Shown in pieces: positions 1 through 6,347 of a stretch of 8,303 nt of DNA (positions are counted from its first letter, which is position 1; each line of letters starts with the position of its first letter). The notes under the pieces were generated by a model. It made no database searches. It had not been told where the DNA came from and saw nothing but the letters and a program-made list of their open reading frames with translations. Position numbers and translations under genes: made by a program. The stretch is from the NCBI GenBank assembly GCA_041628815.1, contig JBFKOL010000183.1:1-8303 (forward strand), in the 5' to 3' direction. Source of the stretch: JBFKOL01 sp041628815 (lineage in GTDB: Bacteria > Bacteroidota > Bacteroidia > Chitinophagales > Saprospiraceae).

Positions 1-711
1 CAAATTGAGATACGTTTTCCTGGGATGTTCACTGCGGAGTGTTGAGGCCCCAAGGTGGTAAACGACCGACTGCGGTACATAGGCGCTTGCATATCCAAGA
101 TTCTTTAGTCGCCAGCAAAGATCAATTTCTTCCTGGTGCGCAAAAAAGTCTGCATCGAAACCTCCGACTTTTATAAAAAGTTCCGTTTTCATCATCATGG
201 CTGCCCCCGAAGTCCAAAATATTTCGGACTCGTCATCATATTGTCCGTGGTCTACTTCAACATGATCAAATACTCTTCCCCGGCAGTATGGGTAACAAAG
301 CGCATCCAAATAACCGCCCGCTGCCCCGGAATATTCAAATTTGTCCTCTTCTCGTTGGGAGCGGATTTTGGGTTGAACAGCAGCTACCTCGGGGTGAGCG
401 TCCATAAACCTGATCAACGAGTCTGTCCAGCCCGTTGTAACCCTTACATCATTGTTCAAGAAAACGATGTAATTCGTCCTAATCAGGTGTATCGCATCAT
501 TATAACCACCGGTGAATCCTTTGTTTTCTTTCAACTCAACAATGTCTACGTCGGGGTAGTGCTTTCGGACATAGTCTACAGAACCGTCTGTGGATGCATT
601 ATCGATTAATAGTAGCTTGGCATATGAGGACCTGTGTGTAACAACGGAAGGAAGAAATCGCTTCAAAAGGTCCATACGATTCCAATTTAAGAGGGCAATG
701 GTAACGAGGTG
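1..711 (-). other. Glycosyltransferase family 2 (GT-A) domain forming the C-terminal part of the RibF fusion, incomplete
   Basis: Residues 318-554 of the fused frame resemble the stand-alone COG1216-type glycosyltransferases common in Bacteroidota, which use nucleotide sugars to build surface polysaccharides or glycans at the cytoplasmic membrane face. Visible motifs are the first beta strand VTIALLNWN (320-328), DNASTDGS (354-361), GFTGGYNDA, the DxD-equivalent LNNDV (402-406) that binds metal and nucleotide, FWTSGA (482-487), and QEEIDLCWR (510-518) with the usual catalytic acidic residues. The domain has all expected N-terminal elements; the missing part is the C-terminal tail past the window edge. 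No ATG, GTG or TTG lies in this frame between the end of RibF and the first strand. A separately translated enzyme would therefore have to start inside ribF or at the ATG at M330, which would cut off the first strand. Donor and acceptor cannot be told. Confidence 0.9.
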
Positions 712-1662
712 TTTAGAAGGATTGTAGTGCAGCTGAAAAAAAATTTTTACTTCGGTTTGATCGAAGGCAATGTGTCTTAATAACTCCTTTTTAGATGGGA
801 AATTTTCATCGGCACGGATGAAACGGTGAAGGAATACGGTGATCTCTTCATCGTAAAAGGGAAGGTCAAAATGATGGAGAAGATGGATCTCTATGCTCAG
901 ATCATGGTCAACCTGCAGCGTTTGACGTCTGCCGATATACAACATGCCTTGAAAAGTATCTCCTTGTAGCAAGGCGGTGGCGGCATAAGTCCCAGGTCTC
1001 GGTATGATCTTATCCGGGTCAGAAATCAATATATTTGCCGTTGGAAAACCGAGACTTTTGGCAACTTTTTTGCCGTGGATTACCGTGCCTGATATTCGGA
1101 ATGGTTTGGAAAGGAGTTTATTCGCTTTCTCGACTTCTCCTGTTAATAAATGGTTTCTTATCCTGGTCGAGCTGATCTTAAGTGAGTCAATTTCATGTTC
1201 GGGAATTTCTGTAATGGAGAAATGACCCTTCTTTTCGTAAGATCTCAGCAAATTTATATCCCCTTCTCTGTTCAAGCCAAACCTGTGATCGTATCCGATG
1301 ATAAGATGAACCGGATTGATCTTTTCTATGATCACTTTTTCAACGTAGTCATAAGGATTGATTTGGGAAAACTCGACGGTGAAAGGAGCTACTATGAGAT
1401 GTTCAATACCGCATTCCTCTAAAAGAGAAATTTTTTCTTCGAGAGTGGTGATTAGTTGCAAGGAACCGTCCCTGGGAAAAACTACCTTTCTGGGATGAGG
1501 GAAAAATGTCAGTACGACTGAAGTACCATTCATGGATGATGCAGTCCTCATGAGTTGGCGTAGGATCATGCGATGACCACCATGCACTCCGTCATAAGCC
1601 CCGATCGTCAATACCGCATTTTTAAAAACCGGAAGTTCCTCTAAAGAATAATATACCTTCAA
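1..1662 (-). CDS. ribF: RibF (riboflavin kinase/FAD synthetase) fused in frame to a family 2 glycosyltransferase; 3' end beyond the left edge
   Basis: The frame is open for 554 codons and has no stop before the window edge. Residues 1-309 are a complete RibF, which phosphorylates riboflavin to FMN and adenylylates FMN to FAD in the cytoplasm. The FMN adenylyltransferase half (about 1-182) shows TIGAYDGVHGGH (19-30, HxGH nucleotidyltransferase signature), GYDHRFG (123-129) and ISSTRIR (163-169). The riboflavin kinase half (about 185-309) shows GFPTAN (205-210), the IEIH segment with E258, and FIRADENF. From about residue 318 a glycosyltransferase domain follows. The TTG start is chosen because MKVYY matches the usual RibF N-terminus, GGAGAGG lies 6 nt upstream, no in-frame ATG exists before the upstream stop (1708-1710), and everything further upstream is unlike RibF. 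The kinase half departs from the usual motifs in places (A201, Y242, Q247). RibF identity is certain; the fusion is seen directly but could be affected by a homopolymer error. Confidence 0.9.
   Translation of the reverse strand, partial: MKVYYSLEELPVFKNAVLTIGAYDGVHGGHRMILRQLMRTASSMNGTSVVLTFFPHPRKVVFPRDGSLQLITTLEEKISLLEECGIEHLIVAPFTVEFSQINPYDYVEKVIIEKINPVHLIIGYDHRFGLNREGDINLLRSYEKKGHFSITEIPEHEIDSLKISSTRIRNHLLTGEVEKANKLLSKPFRISGTVIHGKKVAKSLGFPTANILISDPDKIIPRPGTYAATALLQGDTFQGMLYIGRRQTLQVDHDLSIEIHLLHHFDLPFYDEEITVFLHRFIRADENFPSKKELLRHIAFDQTEVKIFFQLHYNPSKHLVTIALLNWNRMDLLKRFLPSVVTHRSSYAKLLLIDNASTDGSVDYVRKHYPDVDIVELKENKGFTGGYNDAIHLIRTNYIVFLNNDVRVTTGWTDSLIRFMDAHPEVAAVQPKIRSQREEDKFEYSGAAGGYLDALCYPYCRGRVFDHVEVDHGQYDDESEIFWTSGAAMMMKTELFIKVGGFDADFFAHQEEIDLCWRLKNLGYASAYVPQSVVYHLGASTLRSEHPRKTYLNL
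736..748. repeat. A8T5 homopolymer tract at the RibF/glycosyltransferase junction
   Basis: Eight A followed by five T on the plus strand, read as A5T8 in the coding sense of the RibF fusion (codons for V-K-I-F-F, residues 305-309). It lies exactly where a normal RibF would end. Shifting the frame by one in either direction here gives a stop within about 10-16 codons (TAA after one added T, a different TAA after one lost T). The length is suited to polymerase slippage or sequencing indels. Confidence 0.85.
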
Positions 1663-1668
1663 TTTGTT

Positions 1669-1675
1669 CCTCTCC
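1669..1675 (-). promoter_or_regulatory. Ribosome binding site of ribF (GGAGAGG)
   Basis: In the coding sense GGAGAGG is followed by AACAAA and the TTG start, a spacing of 6 nt. It is the clearest Shine-Dalgarno sequence in the window and is the main reason for accepting a TTG start codon. Confidence 0.7.
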
Positions 1676-1828
1676 GTTTGGGCAAAAGAAAGAATATTAT
1701 CACGGAATCAATAGCTTTCTTCTTTAAAAAGCAACTGATCCTCTTGGTAGGATTACTCGACCACGCCTGCAGCATCATTTTTGTCTTGAAAGATCTGTAA
1801 AGCTATATCAATTCAATATGCATTAGCT

Positions 1829-1836
1829 TACATTTG
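1829..1836 (+). promoter_or_regulatory. Candidate Bacteroidota -7 promoter element (TACATTTG) before mrp/apbC
   Basis: TACATTTG fits the TAnnTTTG -7 consensus of Bacteroidota sigma factors and lies 10 nt before the ATG of the mrp-pyrF operon. It is in the 184-bp divergent region 1663-1846, which otherwise shows no RNA motif or convincing terminator. I see no TTG at the expected -33 distance, and use of this element would give a nearly leaderless mRNA, so support is modest. Confidence 0.35.
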
Positions 1837-1846
1837 TGATCCAATC

Positions 1847-2929
1847 ATGATAGATAACAATAAGGTAGTTGAAATACTTAGGGGTGTTCAGGATCCAGCC
1901 ACTGGTCTTGATCTCATAGGTGCACGTCGAGTGAGCGATTTAAAAATCGACGGCAACCAGATCTTCTTTACACTTAAAGTCCAGGATCTCTCCCAGGAAG
2001 CTAAATTCCAGATCAATGCGACGTGTTATAACCTCCTGAAGGATACTTTCAAGAATGCAGAAATCCACATTCACTTTGCACAGGGTGGAGGTGACAAGAC
2101 CGTGTTGCCACAGGTAAAACACATCATTGCTGTAGGCAGTGGAAAAGGTGGGGTGGGGAAGTCAACCATTGCGGTGAATCTCGCCATAGCCCTTAAGAAC
2201 CAGGGATATAGAGTCGGATTGATGGACGCAGACCTCTATGGTCCGTCCATTCCTACCATGATGCAATTGCACGATGTTAAGCCAAAGATCAAGGAGATTT
2301 ATGGGAAGCCCAAGCTCATACCGGTGGAGCAATATGGGATACATCTGATGTCCATTGGCTTCATAGTAGATCCCGAACAAGCCGTAATTCTGCGGGGTCC
2401 GCGTCTGAGTGGTATCATCAAGCAATTCGTAAACGACTGCATATGGCCAGAGCTGGATTTTTTAATAGTTGACCTGCCTCCTGGAACCGGGGATATCCAG
2501 CTTACCCTTGTACAATCTATACCACTAACCGGAGCTGTGATAGTTACTACTCCTCAGAAAGTAGCTCTTGCGGATGCTGTCAAAGCAACCAACATGTTCC
2601 GTATTGAGTCTATCGACATTCCCATTTTAGGTATCGTTGAAAACATGTCGTGGTTTACCCCCGAAGAGTTGCCAGACAATAAATATTACATCTTCGGGAA
2701 GGGTGGTGCAGAGCGTCTTGCCGAAAAGTATAAGACCCTTGTCCTTGCCCAGGTGCCACTTATACAGAGCATTCGTGAGAACAGTGATTCAGGTAAGCCC
2801 GGCACGCTGGACGCCGGTAATCTTATCACGCCAATATTTGACGAAATGGTGCGCAAATTCGAGTTGCAGCTTCAACGAAGGCTTGAAAACCAGGGTCCCA
2901 CCAAAATTGTTCAGGTTTCCCGCGGATAA
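1847..2929 (+). CDS. apbC: Mrp/ApbC (NBP35-type) Fe-S cluster carrier ATPase
   Basis: A 360-residue cytoplasmic P-loop ATPase of the Mrp/Nbp35 family, which binds Fe-S clusters and passes them to apoproteins. Residues about 5-75 form the N-terminal MIP18/DUF59 domain (KVVEILRGVQDPATG). The ParA/MinD-like domain follows, with a deviant Walker A GSGKGGVGKST (97-107), DADLYGPS (127-134), GPRLSG (184-189) and Walker B/switch II LIVDLPPGTGD (206-216). In the segment after ENMSWF (265-270), where E. coli ApbC carries CxxC, this protein has TPEELPDNKYYIFG and no cysteine. As I recall, other Bacteroidota Mrp proteins share this, so cluster binding may differ from the model enzyme. It is the first gene of a two-gene unit with pyrF, whose ATG comes 2 nt after its stop. 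The start at 1847 gives a family-typical N-terminus but has no obvious Shine-Dalgarno. Confidence 0.93.
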   Translation: MIDNNKVVEILRGVQDPATGLDLIGARRVSDLKIDGNQIFFTLKVQDLSQEAKFQINATCYNLLKDTFKNAEIHIHFAQGGGDKTVLPQVKHIIAVGSGKGGVGKSTIAVNLAIALKNQGYRVGLMDADLYGPSIPTMMQLHDVKPKIKEIYGKPKLIPVEQYGIHLMSIGFIVDPEQAVILRGPRLSGIIKQFVNDCIWPELDFLIVDLPPGTGDIQLTLVQSIPLTGAVIVTTPQKVALADAVKATNMFRIESIDIPILGIVENMSWFTPEELPDNKYYIFGKGGAERLAEKYKTLVLAQVPLIQSIRENSDSGKPGTLDAGNLITPIFDEMVRKFELQLQRRLENQGPTKIVQVSRG

Positions 2930-2931
2930 TT

Positions 2932-3747
2932 ATGACCAGACAAGAGCTTATACAAAGTATCAGGAACCAAAAATCCGTGCTGTGTGTAGGCCTGGATACA
3001 GATATCAATCGAATCCCCGAATGCATCAAAAATCAATCTGACACGCCCGTCATTGAATTCAACAGGCGAATAATTGACGCTACCGCCGACCATTGCATTG
3101 CCTATAAATTCAACATCGCTTTTTACGAGTCAAGGGGTAAGGAGGGTTGGGAGGAATTGGAAGCTTCCTTAGAGTATGTGCCCGATCATATTTTCACCAT
3201 TGCTGACGCCAAGCGTGGTGATATCGGAAATACATCACAGATGTACGCCAAAACTTTTTTTGAGACATTCGATTTTGATGCCATCACGGTAGCACCATAT
3301 ATGGGCATGGATTCGTTGAAACCTTTTTATGCATATCCGGGAAAATGGGTAGTCGTCCTCGCATTGACCTCGAATGCCGGCAGTGCTGATTTTCAAATGT
3401 TAGAAACCGGTGCGGGCAAAAAACTCTACGAGCGTGTGCTTTCTAAAGTTGCCGAAGAAGGCAACATCGAGAATACAATGTTTGTAGTCGGTGCCACCAA
3501 CGCGGAATATCTCCGGAGTGTAAGGGCCATTGTACCCGATCACTTTCTGTTGATCCCGGGCATCGGTAAACAGGGTGGAGACCTTAAAGAGACAATGACG
3601 CTTGGACTTAATAATGAGTTTGGTGTGATGATCAATTCTTCGAGAGGAATTATCTATGCGTCTGAAGGCGATGACTTCGACATGGAAGCACGAAGAGAGT
3701 GCCAACGTCTCAATCAACAGATCCGTCCCTTTCTCAGGCAAATTTGA
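2932..3747 (+). CDS. pyrF: Orotidine-5'-phosphate decarboxylase (class 2, PyrF)
   Basis: A 271-residue cytoplasmic enzyme that decarboxylates OMP to UMP, the last step of de novo pyrimidine synthesis. The TIM-barrel markers run in order: VLCVGLDTD (17-24), KFNIAFYES (59-67), the catalytic DAKRGDIGNT (92-101, with the Asp-x-Lys-x-x-Asp triad residues D92, K94, D97), VAPYMGMDSL (120-129), LALTSNAGS (143-151), VVGATN (185-190) and LIPGIGKQGGD (207-217). The length and the GATN and GIGKQGGD blocks fit the long class 2 (TIGR02127-like) enzymes rather than the roughly 230-residue E. coli type. Its ATG begins 2 nt after the mrp/apbC stop, which suggests translational coupling; a weak GGA is the only Shine-Dalgarno. 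The last 14 bp overlap the end of the opposite exonuclease gene. Confidence 0.95.
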   Translation: MTRQELIQSIRNQKSVLCVGLDTDINRIPECIKNQSDTPVIEFNRRIIDATADHCIAYKFNIAFYESRGKEGWEELEASLEYVPDHIFTIADAKRGDIGNTSQMYAKTFFETFDFDAITVAPYMGMDSLKPFYAYPGKWVVVLALTSNAGSADFQMLETGAGKKLYERVLSKVAEEGNIENTMFVVGATNAEYLRSVRAIVPDHFLLIPGIGKQGGDLKETMTLGLNNEFGVMINSSRGIIYASEGDDFDMEARRECQRLNQQIRPFLRQI

Positions 3748-5101
3748 TGACACTGCAACGATTCTTGGCCATATAGGTCCTGACCAGTCCATTGGCTTCC
3801 GGATATGAAAATCTTTGGGTCACATGCTCGATCCATTCCGATGATGTGCTGATCATGCTTTCGGCATCGATAAACCCATATCCCTGCAGTTGACCCTCCA
3901 TTATCAATACAAATGATTTCTCATCACGATGTCTTCCGTCTCCAAGAAGGACAAAGTCATCTTCAAATTCCTGCTGGACTTCAGAGATAAAATGATCTAC
4001 CACGCCCTGCCGGTCGCTGAAAAAATCTTCACATCCATCCTGGCAATGACAGGTGAATATTCTTGAGGCCGACTTAAATTCCTTTTGACAGATACCGTAT
4101 TGTAATATGGACGATTGGACAAATCCGTCTGCGCTTTGTTTTGAGCCAAAAAGCTTTATCTTTTCATACTTCATATCGTTTTTGGTATTATGCCTGGCGA
4201 TTCTGAAACTGGGTTGATGATGGCCAATTGTTGTTTGTAGGTACAATGCAAAGGGATAGTTTGTGCGACGCAAAGAGCGGTTCAATTCAGGTTTGCGGGT
4301 TTTTATCTCATGCAACTCCAGGAGCAATGCCACCAGTTCACTTCCTGTCTCGACGTATTCCAGTTTGTGCACCCGGTGGTATATATTCATGGATTTGCGA
4401 CTCATCTTACGGAAATGCTGGAACAATCGCTTCCTGATGTTTTTGGCTTTACCAATGTACATGACGCGATCGTTCTGGTTATAGAGATAATAGACGCCCG
4501 GGGACTCTGGAGCATCATGCATATCGTCAATGGAAATGCCTTTAGGCAATATACTTGCATCGATTCCTTCATTGATGATTTGTTTCAAATGGAAGCTATC
4601 GCAATGCTCTTTCATCAGAATTTTGAACAATTCGTAGGTGGCATAGGCATCTCCATAAGCCCGGTGCCGGTTGATGATTGTCAATTTAAAATGTTCGATT
4701 AACCCATCGAGTCCGTAAGACGGCAGGCCCGGCAGCTGGCTTTTAGTCAGTTTGATGGTGCAAAGCCGTTTTTTATTGAAAGGGTAACCCAGGTTAGCAA
4801 ATTCTTCCTTGATGAAACTGTAGTCAAACCTCACATTATGTGCTACAAATACGCACCCCTCTAACAATTCTATGACCTTTTTACCCACTTGATAAAACTT
4901 AGGAGCTTCACGTACCATTTTGTCATCAATTCCTGTTATGCGCGTAATAGAGGTTGGAATGGAACGTTCTGGATGAATAAGACTTTGAAATTCTTCAATA
5001 ACTTGTACGCCATCGGTTACAATAACGGCAATTTCAATAATCTTGTCCCGCGTATGCAGGCCTCCTGTCGTCTCTATATCGATTATGGCGAATTTCTTCA
5101 T
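3734..5101 (-). CDS. DnaQ-like DEDDh 3'-5' exonuclease fused to a UvrC/Cho-type GIY-YIG nuclease domain
   Basis: A 455-residue protein. Residues about 1-165 are a DEDDh exonuclease like the epsilon proofreading subunit of DNA polymerase III: FAIIDIETTGG (4-14, with D8 and E10), AHNVRFDYSF (87-96, with D93) and NRHRAYGDA (144-152, with H146 and D151). Residues about 197-280 are a GIY-YIG endonuclease like the UvrC N-terminus or Cho: SPGVYYLY (200-207), MYIGKAKNIRKR (214-225, with R223), then ETGSELVALLLE (251-262, with metal-binding E255) and KPELNRSLRR. All key residues of both nucleases are present. The C-terminal 175 residues are less clear and hold a cysteine group C338, C351, C353, C357. 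This fusion architecture is known in Bacteroidota and Actinobacteria and is usually annotated as a polymerase III epsilon subunit or exonuclease; a DNA repair role is likely but inferred. It overlaps the end of pyrF by 14 bp and its start is 16 bp from namZ. Confidence 0.92.
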   Translation of the reverse strand: MKKFAIIDIETTGGLHTRDKIIEIAVIVTDGVQVIEEFQSLIHPERSIPTSITRITGIDDKMVREAPKFYQVGKKVIELLEGCVFVAHNVRFDYSFIKEEFANLGYPFNKKRLCTIKLTKSQLPGLPSYGLDGLIEHFKLTIINRHRAYGDAYATYELFKILMKEHCDSFHLKQIINEGIDASILPKGISIDDMHDAPESPGVYYLYNQNDRVMYIGKAKNIRKRLFQHFRKMSRKSMNIYHRVHKLEYVETGSELVALLLELHEIKTRKPELNRSLRRTNYPFALYLQTTIGHHQPSFRIARHNTKNDMKYEKIKLFGSKQSADGFVQSSILQYGICQKEFKSASRIFTCHCQDGCEDFFSDRQGVVDHFISEVQQEFEDDFVLLGDGRHRDEKSFVLIMEGQLQGYGFIDAESMISTSSEWIEHVTQRFSYPEANGLVRTYMAKNRCSVIKFA

Positions 5102-5114
5102 CTTTAGGTATTTA

Positions 5115-5122
5115 CAAATGTA
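5115..5122 (-). promoter_or_regulatory. Candidate -7 promoter element (TACATTTG) before the exonuclease gene, overlapping the namZ start codon
   Basis: On the minus strand TACATTTG matches TAnnTTTG and lies 13 nt before the exonuclease ATG, the same octamer and nearly the same spacing as before mrp/apbC. The proposed ATG of the opposite lipoprotein gene (5118-5120) is inside it. No -33 TTG is evident at the usual distance. Confidence 0.33.
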
Positions 5123-6347
5123 TCATATGTTGCAGGGATTTGTTTTCGCATTGATTGTTTTATTCATCAGCCCGGCTTGCCGGAAGAATATGAATCCGTC
5201 CGACACAGGAAACAACGGAGTACTAGTGAGTGAGATTCTTCCAGGCAGTCACCGTATGGGTGCCTACATGGACAAACTCAAAGGGAAGGCTGTGGGCCTC
5301 GTGGTAAACCATACCAGTACTGTTGGTGAGCGACATCTGGTAGATACTCTCCTGTCGTCAGGAGTGAACGTGCGGGCTATATTTACCCCCGAACATGGAC
5401 TATCGGGCCTTGCAGATGCCGGTGAAAGCGTGGCGGACGGAATGTATAAAGGCAATATACCAGTCTTTTCACTCTATGGGTCGAGCAAAAAACCCTCCCC
5501 GGAATCTCTTACCGGCTTGGATCTTATGGTATTCGATATTCAAGATGTAGGGATTCGTTTTTACACCTACATTTCGACGCTGCACTATGTAATGGAATCT
5601 GCCGCCGAATCGAATATTCCCCTGATGGTCTTGGACAGGCCCAATCCTAACGGATATTATATTGATGGACCCATCCGCGAAGAAGGACTTATTTCTTTTG
5701 TCGGTATGCATCCAGTACCTGTAGTTTACGGTATGACCATTGGCGAATATGCTTTGATGATGAATGGAGAAAGGTGGCTCAAAGACGGTATCCAGGCGAA
5801 TGTGGAGGTGATACCTTGTTTGGGCTACGATCACAGCAGTCGCTATGTATTACCTGTGGCCCCTTCACCTAACCTTCCCAATGAAAGAGCGGTATTGCTC
5901 TATCCCTCTCTTTGTCTATTCGAAGGAACGGTCTTTTCGGTTGGCCGGGGTACCACCAAACAGTTTCAGCTCTTCGGTCACCCGGAATACCGGGACACAG
6001 GGTTTTCGTTTACTCCTGTAGTTTCTCCAGGGGCAAAAAACCCCAAACACCAGGACCGTCAATGCTATGGTGAAGATCTAACGTCGCTAGACCCGGAAGA
6101 AATTCGTCAATGGGGTAGTATCAACCTGGGATACCTGTTAAAGACCTACCGTACATTTAAGGATGACAAGCGGCGCTTCTTTAATGAAAATAATTTCTTT
6201 GATAAACTAGCTGGTACAGAGCTTCTTCGTCAGCAAATAATCCAGGGATTGAATGAGGAAGAAATCAAAGCCTCTTGGCAAAATGGCCTCTCAAACTTTC
6301 TTGGTATTCGTTCCAAATATCTTCTCTACGATGATTTCAAATCCTGA
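5118..6347 (+). CDS. namZ: NamZ-like exo-beta-N-acetylmuramidase, GH171 (DUF1343), predicted lipoprotein
   Basis: A protein of 409 residues from this start. DUF1343 proteins, exemplified by B. subtilis NamZ (YbbC), release N-acetylmuramic acid from the non-reducing end of peptidoglycan fragments and belong to family GH171. Seen here are GLVVNHTS (60-67), FTPEHG (89-94), the hallmark DIQDVGIRFYTYISTL (140-155), VLDRPNPNG (171-179), FVGMHPVPVVYGMT (194-207), APSPNLPN (248-255) and EGTVFSVGRGTT (269-280). The N-terminus has a hydrophobic stretch ending ISPAC with C21 as the likely lipidated cysteine, so it should act in the periplasm, anchored to a membrane. The start is uncertain: an in-frame ATG at 5085 would add 11 residues including an arginine, giving a more ordinary signal peptide but overlapping the exonuclease start; AGG 9 nt upstream favours 5118. 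Its final 11 bp overlap the downstream opposite gene. The job is probably murein recycling. Confidence 0.88.
   Translation: MYHMLQGFVFALIVLFISPACRKNMNPSDTGNNGVLVSEILPGSHRMGAYMDKLKGKAVGLVVNHTSTVGERHLVDTLLSSGVNVRAIFTPEHGLSGLADAGESVADGMYKGNIPVFSLYGSSKKPSPESLTGLDLMVFDIQDVGIRFYTYISTLHYVMESAAESNIPLMVLDRPNPNGYYIDGPIREEGLISFVGMHPVPVVYGMTIGEYALMMNGERWLKDGIQANVEVIPCLGYDHSSRYVLPVAPSPNLPNERAVLLYPSLCLFEGTVFSVGRGTTKQFQLFGHPEYRDTGFSFTPVVSPGAKNPKHQDRQCYGEDLTSLDPEEIRQWGSINLGYLLKTYRTFKDDKRRFFNENNFFDKLAGTELLRQQIIQGLNEEEIKASWQNGLSNFLGIRSKYLLYDDFKS

Noticed and set aside
136..609. Plus-strand open frame of 157 codons
   Set aside because: It is antisense to the well-conserved glycosyltransferase motifs on the minus strand and its product resembles no family I know.
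736..743. Reading the RibF/glycosyltransferase pair as two genes separated by a frameshift error
   Set aside because: Not excluded, but with one base more or fewer in the A8 run the transferase still has no nearby ATG, GTG or TTG start, so the continuous frame is the simpler reading.
1663..1846. Possible FMN riboswitch upstream of ribF
   Set aside because: The conserved RFN-element blocks are not visible in either strand of the intergenic region.
3400..3792. Minus-strand open frame of 130 codons across the end of pyrF
   Set aside because: pyrF is complete on the plus strand with all motifs, and this frame shows no recognisable family.
4310..4702. Plus-strand open frame of 130 codons inside the exonuclease gene
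   Set aside because: The opposite strand carries intact GIY-YIG and exonuclease motifs; this is a shadow frame.
5043..5117. namZ starting at the first ATG of its open frame (5043)
   Set aside because: This would add 25 residues that lie antisense to the conserved DIETTGG exonuclease motif and would bury the signal peptide.
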